Of a stretch of DNA of 64,000 bases, positions 16,776 through 31,000 are shown piece by piece. A program made the translations under genes and the position numbers. Numbering within the stretch: the first letter of the stretch is position 1; the number at the start of each line of letters is the position of its first letter. This stretch comes from Thermoplasmata archaeon (GTDB taxonomy: Archaea; Thermoplasmatota; Thermoplasmata; Thermoplasmatales; Thermoplasmataceae): positions 14,587-78,586 of the forward strand of contig JAKAAJ010000001.1 in assembly GCA_021802365.1 (NCBI GenBank), given 5' to 3'. The notes under the pieces were generated by a model. The model saw nothing but the letters and a program-made list of their open reading frames with translations. It made no database searches and was not told where the DNA came from.

Positions 16776-17804
16776 TTATGCTTTTCCCTCTGGGCACCTG
16801 AATACCTTCAAAGTTACCTGATAGTGCCAGTTATGTGGCGAGTATGATTTCACGACCTTTGAATCTGAAACATCCAGAATATAACCCATGTGCCGTGCCC
16901 TTGCTGTGATTTCTCTATGAATCTGATCAATTTCCCCCGTTGGGGCAAGAAGATGCATTACTATTTCCGTACCCTCGTGGGACCTGAAAAGTGCACTGGA
17001 AAGAAAATCCATGGAAGAAAAATGGCCCATAATTATGAGATCGGCCTTCAATGAGCCCCATGAATTGCGGCAATCTGAGTTCACCGCCTTGATCCTAGAT
17101 TCCAACCCGTTTAAGGAGATATTTTGAAGTAGATATCTGTAGGAAACAGGATTTATTTCGCTGCAGTAGACAACTTTAGCTCCTGAATATTTTGCACAAG
17201 GCAGTGCAAAGTAGCCTATCCCTGAGAACATATCCAGAACAGCCTTGCCCTCAAGGTTCCTGTTCCGGAGAACCCCTCTGACATTAACGTTCCCAGGCGA
17301 GAACATAACCTTCTGAGGATCGAATTTGAACAGGACACCATTTTCACGGTGCAATACCTCATGTGATTTCCCATGAATGAGATGAAGGCCCGGTACCCTC
17401 TCTACTCCTCTTACTCTGGAGATGTCCAGATAGATCGCCTTTGCACCTGTAAATTTCAGCAGTATTTTCAATGCCCTTTTCGAAGGCATTTTCCCATTAT
17501 TCGACTTGATAACTATGGAGTCTCCCAGCCTGATCCACTTTCTTGGGACAAAGTACCTTGAAGTGGCTTTCAGCCTTATTTTTCTCAGATAATAATGTGG
17601 TGAGTCGGCCAATTCTCTGTTCCAGAAATTATCTATTCCAATTTCGAAGCCATCTATTGAAACATTGTCCTTAACGGGGATCAGAATAGTGTCACCAGAT
17701 CTTCGAATGTGGTACCTCTTGTCGATAACATTTCTCCTTAGAAGTCTGGAGATGAGCTCATTTGCCCCTTCTTTCAGGACCGCTATCATTGGCCTTTCTG
17801 TCAT
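16776..17804 (-). CDS. taw2: tRNA wybutosine-synthesis transferase Taw2
   Basis: A 342-residue class I SAM-fold enzyme that moves the aminocarboxypropyl group of SAM to C7 of 4-demethylwyosine at G37 of tRNA-Phe. It is told from Trm5 by FDPQKVMFSPGNV, DMFSGIGYFALP, CSEINPVSYRYLLQNI, LIIMGH in place of the Trm5 NLP motif, and the end VKSYSPHNWHYQV. I start at ATG 17804, with a T-rich TATA-like element about 30 bases upstream; an earlier in-frame start (17858) has no better support. A Trm5-like role is the alternative. Confidence 0.83.
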   Translation of the reverse strand: MTERPMIAVLKEGANELISRLLRRNVIDKRYHIRRSGDTILIPVKDNVSIDGFEIGIDNFWNRELADSPHYYLRKIRLKATSRYFVPRKWIRLGDSIVIKSNNGKMPSKRALKILLKFTGAKAIYLDISRVRGVERVPGLHLIHGKSHEVLHRENGVLFKFDPQKVMFSPGNVNVRGVLRNRNLEGKAVLDMFSGIGYFALPCAKYSGAKVVYCSEINPVSYRYLLQNISLNGLESRIKAVNSDCRNSWGSLKADLIIMGHFSSMDFLSSALFRSHEGTEIVMHLLAPTGEIDQIHREITARARHMGYILDVSDSKVVKSYSPHNWHYQVTLKVFRCPEGKA

Positions 17805-17892
17805 TTTCCGGATCCAGGATAGTTTGCAATGCATTAAAAAAATTCCATTTCGCTGCAACTATCATAGTATACAGGAAATTGCAAGAAGATAA

Positions 17893-18807
17893 ATGTCTAA
17901 AATCAATATCACCCAAATGAGGCTCAGGGTTGGAACAAGGCCTAGCCAGCTTGCAGTTAGACAGGCTGAACTTGTGAAGGCCGCTCTTTCAAGAACTGGT
18001 ATAGAGGGCGATATTGTGAAGATTGAATCACAAGGTGACAGGGATCACCAGACCGCCCTTTCAGGGTTCAAAGGAGTGGGAGTCTTCGTATCGAGCCTCA
18101 ACGACGCACTTCTTGCTGGCAGCATAGACATTGCAGTCCACAGTGCCAAAGACCTTCCTTCTGAGTTGCCTGAAGATCTTTCAATTAACGCTGTTCTGGA
18201 GAGGGGGCCGCACAATGATTCTCTTGTCTCAGACACCTCTCTTGAGAAATTACCGTCCGGTGCAGTAATAGGAAGCTCCAGCCCCAGGAGATCATTCATG
18301 TTGAAAAGGGTCAGGCCAGATCTTCTTGTCAGAGACATAAGAGGAAATGTAGATACAAGACTGAGAAAGCTGGAAAATGGAGAATATGACGCGATTATTC
18401 TTGCGGAGGCTGGGCTCAAACGACTTGGTATTTCAGTCCAGCGTCAGCTGCTACCTGAAACTGACTTTGTTCCTGCACCATGCCAGGGAATAATAGCTGT
18501 TGTTTGCAGAAAAAGCCACAAGGACTATCAAAAAATTTCCTCCATAACAGATCAGGTGACAATGGAGCAGATGAAAATTGAGAGGAGTTTAACAGCCTCA
18601 ATGGCTCTTGGCTGTTCTGCTCCCGCAGGTATTTTTGCCAGATATAATGGCAGAGAATACGAGGTAATATCATCATTCTATTCCAGAGACGGAAAAAGGC
18701 ACACCGATATCAGCGGAACCGTACAAGGGGAGAAGGATCTAGGAGAACTGCTGGATAGGATGAAGAAATCTGTTCCATCAGACTACGGGCTTGGGGATAG
18801 CCAATGA
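17893..18807 (+). CDS. hemC: Hydroxymethylbilane synthase (porphobilinogen deaminase)
   Basis: A 304-residue enzyme that polymerises four porphobilinogen units for tetrapyrrole synthesis. RVGTRPSQLAVRQAE is near the N-terminus, HSAKDLPSELP near residue 83, GSSSPRR near 128, and the dipyrromethane cofactor Cys at about 241 in ALGCSAPAG. A TATA-like element at 17863-17872 fits a leaderless start at 17893; a later in-frame ATG at 17917 would still leave the core intact. It overlaps hemD by 4 bases. Confidence 0.93.
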   Translation: MSKINITQMRLRVGTRPSQLAVRQAELVKAALSRTGIEGDIVKIESQGDRDHQTALSGFKGVGVFVSSLNDALLAGSIDIAVHSAKDLPSELPEDLSINAVLERGPHNDSLVSDTSLEKLPSGAVIGSSSPRRSFMLKRVRPDLLVRDIRGNVDTRLRKLENGEYDAIILAEAGLKRLGISVQRQLLPETDFVPAPCQGIIAVVCRKSHKDYQKISSITDQVTMEQMKIERSLTASMALGCSAPAGIFARYNGREYEVISSFYSRDGKRHTDISGTVQGEKDLGELLDRMKKSVPSDYGLGDSQ

Positions 18808-19523
18808 GTGAACCATGCCGGATAATTATAACTACGAGGCCATCCTGGAAATTCAAGCCAATTAGGGTTCCTGAAGGATTCAGGATCATCAATATACCAC
18901 TGACGGAAATCACCCCTATTTCTGTTGACTGGAACCATATCAGGGCCTTCGCACCGCAGGTTCTCATCTTTACGAGTACAGTTGGGGCCAGGATATTTAT
19001 TGAGAGTGAGAATGAATTTGTGTCAGATAAAATTGAGGTTATTGCAATTGGAAGTGCTACAGCCAGTGAACTTTCCTCAAGATTCAGCAATATAACTGTT
19101 CCTGCCAGTCGGAATTCTGATGGCATAGTTGATTTGCTCAGTTCAGGAAACTACAATGAAAGAAAGATTGCCGTTTTCTCCAGCGCCAAAAGCAACCGGA
19201 TAATACAGAACTATCTCTCAAAAAACAATTACACATACATACAGTGTGATCTTTATGATGCACTTCCTGTCTCCAGTAGCAAAATCACCGAATATCTTCC
19301 AAGAAATGATGTTGCTGCAGTTATAATCACATCCTCGCAGGAGGCCGAAGTGTTTATGGATATTGCCGGCCCACAGGCAGCTCTGAAACCTCTTTATGCA
19401 ATAGGTGAAACTACTGCTTCTACAATGAATAGGATAGGAATTCCCCCTTCAGAACCATTGGGAAAATCAGATCTGGAATCACTTGTTAAAGAAATATGCA
19501 GGAAATTCTCAGGCAGTACCTAA
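18804..19523 (+). CDS. hemD: Uroporphyrinogen-III synthase
   Basis: A 239-residue two-domain enzyme that closes hydroxymethylbilane with inversion of ring D. Sequence conservation in this family is low. The assignment rests on the N-terminal IIITTRP, the fold-typical LIFTSTVGARIF and VIITSSQEAEVF blocks, IGETTAS near the C-terminus, and direct coupling to hemC. No other haem genes are in the window. The stop is only 2 bases from the 3' end of the convergent initiator tRNA gene. Confidence 0.85.
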   Translation: MSEPCRIIITTRPSWKFKPIRVPEGFRIINIPLTEITPISVDWNHIRAFAPQVLIFTSTVGARIFIESENEFVSDKIEVIAIGSATASELSSRFSNITVPASRNSDGIVDLLSSGNYNERKIAVFSSAKSNRIIQNYLSKNNYTYIQCDLYDALPVSSSKITEYLPRNDVAAVIITSSQEAEVFMDIAGPQAALKPLYAIGETTASTMNRIGIPPSEPLGKSDLESLVKEICRKFSGST

Positions 19524-19525
19524 AA

Positions 19526-19600
19526 TAGCGGGGAATGGATTTGAACCATTGATCTACGGGTTATGAGCCCGTCGGGATCTCCTAACTACCCCACCCCGCT
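19526..19600 (-). tRNA. Initiator tRNA-Met (CAU)
   Basis: The minus strand folds into a full cloverleaf: acceptor AGCGGGG/CCCCGCT with A73, anticodon stem ACGGG/CCCGT closing the loop CTCATAA, and T arm AATGG-TTCAAAT-CCATT. The A1-U72 pair and three G-C pairs next to the anticodon loop mark it as initiator rather than elongator Met or Ile2. CCA is not encoded and no intron is present. A weak TATA-like stretch lies near 19621-19632. Confidence 0.93.
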
Positions 19601-19644
19601 TCCCACAGGTATACGTGCGTAAAATAATAGGTTTTGCATCGCCT

Positions 19645-20238
19645 CTATCCGAAAGACTCTTCTATCTTCCGGATTCTCATATCACGGGCATTCCTCTCCA
19701 GATATGTATAGACGGTTCTCTGCTTGCTTCCATTGATAAGCATTGTAACTGCCTCCTTTGCAAATTCCATTGAAACATAATCCCCAATTATTGAAACTGT
19801 GTCACCATAGATTGAAATTGCAGTTGTTGTGAGTTCCTCTACAATCTGGCGGGTACGGCCACCTGTGCCAATGAGCCTCGCCTTTATCTGCGAAATTCGT
19901 TTTGAGCCGGGATTTGCAAAATCTCTCAGTGAAATGACTGCCAACTGGAAATTCTCCTGATACAGCAATAGAGCCTTTTCTGGGTTGAATCCTCTTCCTA
20001 TGGCCTGAATCACGCTGTTTGTGATCACTGACTTAAGAGGATCGCCCCTTCCCTGCACCTCTACAATTCCAGTCTCTGAATCTATTAGAAGATTGCATTC
20101 CCCAATTCTCTCAATTATTTTTTTTGTGCTTCCTTTTTTCCCAATGAGAACAGCAACGCGCTCTTCAGGTATCCTCACTTCTGCTGGCATCTGTTCTGGG
20201 AGTTCGTCCGTCATGTCTATCCTCTTATTATCCATCAT
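19645..20238 (-). CDS. KH-domain RNA-binding protein (Pno1/Dim2-like)
   Basis: A 197-residue protein with two KH-type domains: RVAVLIGKKGSTKKIIERIG (residues about 23-42) and ARLIGTGGRTRQIVEELT (about 120-137), both with the GxxG loop. It matches the archaeal homologue of Pno1/Dim2, which binds the 3' end of pre-16S rRNA. I start at ATG 20238, 2 bases past the stop of the Rio1 kinase gene; the longer frame to 20331 would lie inside that gene. The Rio1 neighbour, a small-subunit assembly factor, supports the role. Confidence 0.87.
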   Translation of the reverse strand: MMDNKRIDMTDELPEQMPAEVRIPEERVAVLIGKKGSTKKIIERIGECNLLIDSETGIVEVQGRGDPLKSVITNSVIQAIGRGFNPEKALLLYQENFQLAVISLRDFANPGSKRISQIKARLIGTGGRTRQIVEELTTTAISIYGDTVSIIGDYVSMEFAKEAVTMLINGSKQRTVYTYLERNARDMRIRKIEESFG

Positions 20239-20240
20239 TA

Positions 20241-21011
20241 TTAAGCCTTTCCAGATTTTATAGGGGACTTCACATACTTGAGTGAATCCTCCATGCTGCA
20301 ATCTACCCCCTTTTTCCTGAAAAAAACGCATATATTCTTGATGTCCCGCTCCAGGAAATAGTCAGCTGCAGGATGCTCTCTCGATACTGACTGAGCCATG
20401 TCCAGCAGGTACGGCTTCGCCCTGTATATGAGGACGTTGTATTCACTCAAGTCTGCGTGAACCAGCTTGGCCTTGCCATAAAGATCTTTGACAGAATCCA
20501 TTATCTGATCAAAGGTTTTCTGAAAGTCCACCTCTGTGTCTTTCAACATCGGTGCCCCACGCGTACTCTTTCCGAGGTAAGACATCATGAGAAGATTCTT
20601 ATGGAATGCTATAGGGCGGGGAGCATTTATCCTGTACCTGCGGCATTCACTTAGATTTGTGAATTCTTTTCTGGCCCACAGGTACACAAGCGAAGACCTT
20701 GTAAGATGCTCCTTTGAGAACCTGTAATCCCCATCTATGTACTTCCAGATATTTGAGAATCGCAGTGTGGACATCTTGTAAATCTTTATTGCAACTGCTT
20801 TGCCATCAAGATATGCCTTGAATACGATTGATTCCTTCCCGCTTGAAATTGGATAATCTATATAGTCAACCCGGTATCTGCTAACAAGTTCATATATTGC
20901 CTTCAGAGTCCTGCTGTCAAATACAAGATCAGCAGTCTTCCTTTCCATCTGGAGACTCTGGAGAAATTCCCCGGATTTTAGAAGCTTTTCGAGAGCAGAG
21001 AGATCTTCCAT
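20241..21011 (-). CDS. rio1: RIO1-type serine/threonine protein kinase
   Basis: A 256-residue atypical protein kinase involved in final 30S maturation. The flexible glycine-loop SSGKESIVFKA is at about residues 56-66, the ATP lysine in AVAIKIYK at about 76, the catalytic loop HADLSEYNVL, and the metal loop LLDMAQSV with Asp. The RIO1 subtype is supported by the pairing with the Pno1-like gene, seen in many archaea. It lies 49 bases after the aIF1A gene, so the operon aIF1A-rio1-KH is likely. Confidence 0.92.
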   Translation of the reverse strand: MEDLSALEKLLKSGEFLQSLQMERKTADLVFDSRTLKAIYELVSRYRVDYIDYPISSGKESIVFKAYLDGKAVAIKIYKMSTLRFSNIWKYIDGDYRFSKEHLTRSSLVYLWARKEFTNLSECRRYRINAPRPIAFHKNLLMMSYLGKSTRGAPMLKDTEVDFQKTFDQIMDSVKDLYGKAKLVHADLSEYNVLIYRAKPYLLDMAQSVSREHPAADYFLERDIKNICVFFRKKGVDCSMEDSLKYVKSPIKSGKA

Positions 21012-21060
21012 CTATACCTTTATTATAACAGACCCGTAAATAATGATTGGGGAATTCCCA

Positions 21061-21411
21061 TTACTTGAATATGTTTATAACCTCTGGCAAAAGTTTGCTT
21101 CTGCTGAGATATGATGCCTGTGTTTTTGTGTATCTGTAAACAACATCTGCCTTCTCACTCTGAAACTGCCACGGTTTCACAATGACCAGATCACCCTCTC
21201 TTATCCACATCCTTTTCTTCATCTTACCAGGTATACGGGAGTTTCGTGTGAACCCATCCTCACACATTACGTTCAGATGTGATGCTCCTGCAAGCTTTTC
21301 AACAATTCCGAACATCTCTCCTCTCCTCTTGTTCGGCAGTATGACTCGTACACCTTCTCCGTAGCCCTCTTCCTCTGACGGAGTATCATTAAAATCTACA
21401 TCATCTTCCAT
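21061..21411 (-). CDS. aif1A: Translation initiation factor aIF1A
   Basis: A 116-residue S1/OB-fold factor that binds the A site of the 30S subunit and helps initiator tRNA loading. The acidic N-terminus (EDDVDFNDTPSEEE) is followed by MFGIVEKLAGASHLNVMCEDG and RIPGKMKKRMWIREGDLV, both standard. A TATA box at about 21436-21445 places transcription at the start codon (leaderless). Confidence 0.95.
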   Translation of the reverse strand: MEDDVDFNDTPSEEEGYGEGVRVILPNKRRGEMFGIVEKLAGASHLNVMCEDGFTRNSRIPGKMKKRMWIREGDLVIVKPWQFQSEKADVVYRYTKTQASYLSRSKLLPEVINIFK

Positions 21412-21435
21412 TTAGCCCGATGTTATGGGATAAAC

Positions 21436-21445
21436 GTTAATAAAT
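21436..21445 (-). promoter_or_regulatory. TATA box of the aIF1A-rio1-KH operon
   Basis: The minus strand reads ATTTATTAAC, about 27 bases before ATG 21411. Confidence 0.45.
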
Positions 21446-21459
21446 ATGGTGACAGAATT

Positions 21460-21478
21460 TAAAAAAAAAGAAAAAAAT
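21460..21478 (-). terminator. Poly-U terminator after the amino-acid permease
   Basis: The minus strand has a run of seven T, one C and nine T about 15 bases after the permease stop, with no hairpin needed. Oligo-U tracts are the usual archaeal termination signal. Confidence 0.65.
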
Positions 21479-21492
21479 GTAAAATATGGTGT

Positions 21493-23271
21493 TTAATCTG
21501 TTCCCTCTGTCAGGGCGATACTGTTGTCAATTGCTTTCCTGATCTCATCGTCGGGGAATGCCGTTTTTACTGCCCAGATGTAGAATATTATGGAAGCTAC
21601 TATGTCGATGAACCAGTCCACTGGTATGGCAGCATGTCCCGGAATCACAAGGGAATTTGCAAGGCTGTGGAATGGCGTAAATTCTCCAAATGTCAACAGA
21701 ACCAGGTTGAACAGCAGGAGGACTATGACCCACAATCCGGATTTCAGATCCTTTGCAAAGTTTCTGTCCTTTGCATATCCGTAGAGTATGAATCCTATGA
21801 GAATTATAACGATCAGGATATACCCACCATATGGATCGGTAGATGAGTCCAGACCGCCTGCGCCCCAGTAGATCAGGAGCCCAGATATTATGAAAGCAAG
21901 GATACCGATCACACTGTGCCCTCTCAGGAGGAATGGCCTCTTCAGATTCGGATGGGATTTTCTGAAAGCTACAAGAGCGACCGGCCCGATTATATATGAG
22001 AAAACTCCAGTTGTTGTAACAATGGAGGTCAAAGCTGACCATGCTCCACCAATGGTCGAAACAAGATAACCCACAGCAGCAGCAACCAGCAGTATTATTG
22101 TCACGATGAATGTGGTCACCAGTCCAAGAGTGGGTATTCTCGATTTGGGACTGACCTTAAAGAACCCGGATGAAAGGTACCCTTCTTTTGCTGTTCCGTA
22201 CAGGACACGTGAGGTTGAACCCATATACTGGCTCAGTGTACCGGTTGGGCTTACTACTCCATCGATGACCAGAACCACTCCCAGAGCACCAAGTCCGAGC
22301 CCCACTCCTTCGTAAAAGAATGGAAAAGTGTACATGGGGAGCGATGTGGATAAACCAGACCATGTGTATGCGGCCAGGCCACTGGTACCGAAGGTGGACG
22401 AGTTGAAGTTAATTGACCCTATGAATGCAACCTCCAGAAGGGTGTATACGCCTATTCCAGTCAAAACCACAGCCACAAGTGCCTTCCATATATCTGAACC
22501 TGGTGATTTGGCTTCAGCTGCCATTTCAACCGGCTGCCTGAATCCGAGGAATGCAAACACAACACCAGTGGTGGGAAGAGCACTGAAAACAGGATCAATT
22601 CCGTACGGTGCAAAGCCTGCAAAACCTTTTCCGCCTGAGGTGAAGTTTACACCAAAGCCGTGCTGCAATCCGAATATTAGAAGCAGGATAACAGCGATTG
22701 GGGGAATGACAAGCTTCCAGATGGTCATCCCAAAGTTCGTCTTGATCAGACCCTTAAGCCCTATGAAATTCACATAGAAGAATGCCACCGAAAACGCGGC
22801 TGCCACTATGACTCCATAATAGGAAGGTATTCCTGAGGAGTTTACAAGAACCAGTGTACTTGCAGGTGCATAAAAACCAATGGCGCCCTGAAGTATCTGA
22901 ACAACAGCCACCGCTTCTACTGCCGGAACTGCAATGTATGTGAGAATTGTACTCCATGCAATTATTGATGCAGCTATACCCCCATGAGTAAAATTAGCGT
23001 ATCTTGCTGCACCTCCTGCAATAGGTACTGATGTCGAGATTTCTGACCAGGCCAGAGCTATTATAAGGATAAATATACCACCTATTATCCATGAAAGGAT
23101 AGAGGCAGGCCCCGCTGCACTGGCGGTCTCATAACTTCCGAAGAGCCATCCGGAGCCTATAACTGCTGTGAGACCGGCAAAATAGAGGTCCCGCAGGCGC
23201 ATTCCACGCTTCAGTTTGTTTGTCTCCAAAGATTGCCCAGTTCCACTTACATGTGCGTCTGTCATTATCAA
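21493..23271 (-). CDS. APC-family amino acid permease
   Basis: A 592-residue membrane carrier with about 12-14 hydrophobic segments. The first core segment carries the APC-type GLTAVIGSGWLFGSY loop (about residues 34-48), which holds the substrate backbone, and segment 6 has GFRQPVEMAAE. The family moves amino acids or polyamines, usually with protons; in an acidophile this would be uptake driven by the proton gradient. The substrate is unknown. It stands alone, with its own promoter, a candidate operator and a poly-U terminator. Confidence 0.87.
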   Translation of the reverse strand: MIMTDAHVSGTGQSLETNKLKRGMRLRDLYFAGLTAVIGSGWLFGSYETASAAGPASILSWIIGGIFILIIALAWSEISTSVPIAGGAARYANFTHGGIAASIIAWSTILTYIAVPAVEAVAVVQILQGAIGFYAPASTLVLVNSSGIPSYYGVIVAAAFSVAFFYVNFIGLKGLIKTNFGMTIWKLVIPPIAVILLLIFGLQHGFGVNFTSGGKGFAGFAPYGIDPVFSALPTTGVVFAFLGFRQPVEMAAEAKSPGSDIWKALVAVVLTGIGVYTLLEVAFIGSINFNSSTFGTSGLAAYTWSGLSTSLPMYTFPFFYEGVGLGLGALGVVLVIDGVVSPTGTLSQYMGSTSRVLYGTAKEGYLSSGFFKVSPKSRIPTLGLVTTFIVTIILLVAAAVGYLVSTIGGAWSALTSIVTTTGVFSYIIGPVALVAFRKSHPNLKRPFLLRGHSVIGILAFIISGLLIYWGAGGLDSSTDPYGGYILIVIILIGFILYGYAKDRNFAKDLKSGLWVIVLLLFNLVLLTFGEFTPFHSLANSLVIPGHAAIPVDWFIDIVASIIFYIWAVKTAFPDDEIRKAIDNSIALTEGTD

Positions 23272-23277
23272 TCAGTA

Positions 23278-23308
23278 AAAAGTTGGACGACTTTTAGATA
23301 TATAAATA
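23278..23308 (-). promoter_or_regulatory. Promoter and inverted repeat of the amino-acid permease gene
   Basis: A TATA box (minus TATTTATATAT, plus 23298-23308) is directly followed by inverted arms AAAAGT (23278-23283) and ACTTTT (23290-23295). The arms fill the space between TATA and the predicted start site near 23275, where a bound repressor would block polymerase. Confidence 0.45.
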
Positions 23309-23358
23309 TTCTTATACTTTTTAAGAAAATATATATTTTATTGTTTTAGGGTCTAGAG

Positions 23359-23787
23359 TTACTGCTTTATGTTGACACTTCTAACATTAAATGCCCTTGC
23401 AATGGCCTCCCGGAAGAGCTTTATGTTTCTGCCCTCCTTGCCTATGGCCTTTCCAACATCATTCTGATTTACACCCACAAGGACATCAGTACTTCCCTCT
23501 CTCCATGTGACAATAATTTCCCTTACACCAAACCTGTGGAAAATATTTCTAACAAAGGTTATCAGGTCTCTGGATTGCTCTGCCACCAAAACATGTTTGT
23601 TGGTTCTTTCCCTTATGGTAGCCAGGGCATTCTCGTTCTTTCTGAATAGATCCTGGAGTTTGCGTTCCCCCACAATGAAAAGTATCATATCCTCGTTTTC
23701 CGAGCACTCCTTTACTTCCACGTGGGAAACCTTTTCAAACAGGGTTATGTAACCCATTATTTTGTTGTCTATGGTGATCTCTTTCAT
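23359..23787 (-). CDS. nusA: NusA-like KH protein
   Basis: A 142-residue archaeal NusA homologue made of two KH domains, without the S1 domain of bacterial NusA. The second KH motif VGKAIGKEGRNIKLFREAI is at about residues 113-131. It binds RNA and is thought to act in transcription elongation or termination. It follows rpoA2 by 42 bases, as in many euryarchaea, but L30e, which usually lies between them, is missing here. Confidence 0.9.
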   Translation of the reverse strand: MKEITIDNKIMGYITLFEKVSHVEVKECSENEDMILFIVGERKLQDLFRKNENALATIRERTNKHVLVAEQSRDLITFVRNIFHRFGVREIIVTWREGSTDVLVGVNQNDVGKAIGKEGRNIKLFREAIARAFNVRSVNIKQ

Positions 23788-23829
23788 CTGAGCATTACCG
23801 CCTTAATACCATTCCATTGAGCGAGTGCC

Positions 23830-28018
<4,189 letters not shown>

Positions 28019-28022
<4 letters not shown>

Positions 28023-31000
28023 TTTAAATCACCCAGCACAAGTCTCATCATTACACCCATGGAACTAAGCTCGTCCCTCATAAGTTTGAAAGCATAACTT
28101 GTCTCAATTGGGTGAATATTTCCTGTATTTCCGCAGACAGGGCATCTTGGAAGTCCTCTCTTCCTATCCAGTATTGCAATATGCCCACATTTCGGATTGC
28201 CGCATACATACAGAACAGTCCCATCACTCTGGTCAAGAAGACGGTCCTTTATGACCATGGCAGCACCATGGGCTATCAGAGTATCCCTTTCCATCTCCCC
28301 GAACCTCAGTCCACCCTGTCTTGAGCGCCCTTCGGTGGGCTGCCTTGTCAGGATCTGAACCGGTCCCCTTGATCTGGCATGGAATTTTCCTGCCACCATA
28401 TGGTGCAACTTCTGGTAATAGATAACTCCTGTGAATATGTCTGCTTCAAGTTTCCTTCCTGTTATTCCATCGTACATTATCTCTGTTGAGGAGTGCCTGA
28501 ATCCATATTTCAGAAGACCATCCCTGAGGCTCTTTTCTGGTTCGCCACTGAATATAGTTCCGTCTACGATTTCTCCTTTCATTGATGCAACCTTTCCACC
28601 AATCATTTCAAGTATGTGACCCACCGTCATCCTTGACGGGATTGCATGTGGATTGATGATCAGATCTGGTACGATGCCTTCCTCTGTGAAGGGCATATCC
28701 TCCTGAGGAACAACCGCACCTATGACCCCTTTCTGGCCATGTCTGGATGCGAACTTATCCCCAAGTTCAGGGATCCTTTCACTTCTAACCCTAATTTTAA
28801 CTACCCTGCTGTTGCTTTCTGAAACCGTTAGGATAACGTTGTCAACAAAACCCTTCTCGTTGGGCCGCATTGTTATGGAGGACTCCCTGCGCCTCTGCGG
28901 GCCAAGTTTATCAGCCCCTTCCTCCAGGAACCTTGGGGGAGAAGTCTTTCCAACTAGCACATCAGAGCCTTCCACGTATGACTCAGGAAAGATTATTCCA
29001 TTCTCATCGAGATTTCTGTAAAATTCCTCTGCTCTTGCGCCCAGAACATCATGAGTAGGGATTTCAAACTTGTCCTCCTGCCCACCAGGATATCTCCTCT
29101 CCTCTGCGCTGTATGTCCTGAAGAACGAACTTCTTCCGAGTCCCCTCTCCACTGATGATTTGTTAAATACCAGTGCGTCCTGGATATTGTAACCCTGATA
29201 TGACATAATGGCCACGACAAAGTTCTGGCCGGCAGGCCTTTTGTCGTACTTTATGAAATCCATAATCTTTGTTTTAACCAGCGGAATCTGAGGATAGTGA
29301 AGCATATGTCCTCTGGTGTCCGTACGAATCTTGAAGTTTGTTGAAGCGAGCCCTATTGACTGCTTTGTCATGGCTGATGCCATAGTGATTCTTGGAGATG
29401 AGTTGTGCTCCGGATACGGAGTAACTGATGCTACAACACCAAGAATCAATGCAGGATCAATCTCGAGATGTGTGTGCTCTTCAGAAAGTATTTTTGGAGC
29501 TTCAAATGTCCCTTCGCAAATTTCACACTGGAGCACAACAGGGGGATTTGGCCTTGAATCACCCGGATTCACCCATTTAAGTTTGCTCCTGTAAAGGTAA
29601 TTGTTACAACTGGGGCATCTCTCTGGGAAGTCATATGCATAGACTGCTATGAATAGGTTCTCTTCCTCTTCGGCGTCAATGTATTCAAGTGCGCCCCTCC
29701 TTATGAGGTCCTCAACGTTTAGCTCCCCCCTCGAAAGTGCATCAAGGGTTTCCCTGTTCATAACAGTGTTTCCGTTCTTAACAACAATCAAAGGTCTCCT
29801 TATCCTGCCACGGTCGCAGTTTATGATCACTTCTCTTGTCTCAGGATCGTATCTTACATTGACCTCATGAGACAGTTTTCCGTTCCTTCTGTACTCCCTT
29901 ACTGTTTCAGTAAGGCCTGCTGGATCCTGATGGTAGCCTATAAGATCACCATTCAGGTATACTCTTCCCAGTTCTGCTTCCTCACCGAGCACCTCCATAA
30001 GGTTCATGCCCTTCAGTGTTTCAATAACTGTCTGGGAGTCGATACCCTCGGTGACATTAATGATAAGGGCGGCATTCTTCACCAGACCGCAGTTCTGCCC
30101 CTCTGGAGTTTCGTTAGGGCAAATCCTGCCCCACTGTGTTGGATGAAGGTCCCTTGCCTCAAAGTGAGGCTGAGATCTTGTAAGTGGAGAGATTATTCTC
30201 CTCAGATGGCTTAAGGTGCTCACATTTGAGACCCTGTCCAGCAGCTGTGATACGCCGGTTCGTCCGCCTATCCAGTTTCCAGTTGCCATCGCATGCAGGA
30301 TTTTCTGTGTAAGAAGGTCCTGCCTGACTGCTGGTTTGAGCCTTATTCCCTTCTTCCTGTTGTAGGTCCTCTCGAGCTGATATTTAAGGTCCTTCATGAC
30401 TGCCTGGAAGGCGCTCCTGAAGAGCTCATCCAGAAGGTCTCCTGCCTCCTTGACCCTTTTATTTGCAAGATGGTCTTTGTCATCCTCTTTTCTTATTCCG
30501 AGATGGAGTTCCAGCAGTGAACGGGCCATCCTTCCAAGATATACGGCCTTCTTTATTCTGTCCTCAGCCTTATCTCCAAGGTGCGGAAGCAGAGATCTGT
30601 CAAGCATCTGTGAGATCTTCTTTTCCCTGAATTCCTTCGCCTGGCCTGCTGCAAACCTCTTTTCCAGATACTGGATTGCATCATCGTGGTTCACAACTCC
30701 ATTTGGGGGGAATATCTTGGGGTTTCTTGATTCCTCAATATTTGCGTAAATTATTGGCTCCATTGCCCTGGCAGAGGATATTGAATCGTGTATGCTGACC
30801 TCCTTCTCCATTCCAAGGGCCTTCATCAGAATTACTAAGGGTATGGGGCCTGCAACACTAGGAATTGAGACGTTAATGATTCCATCAGTTCCCTTCTCCA
30901 TTGAAGTTAATGCCCGGAAACCTGCCTTCTGCGAGAATACCTTCGCTACCTCAACTCTGGATTCGTACTTTTCCTCGTACTCGACAAGAATCTTATTCGG

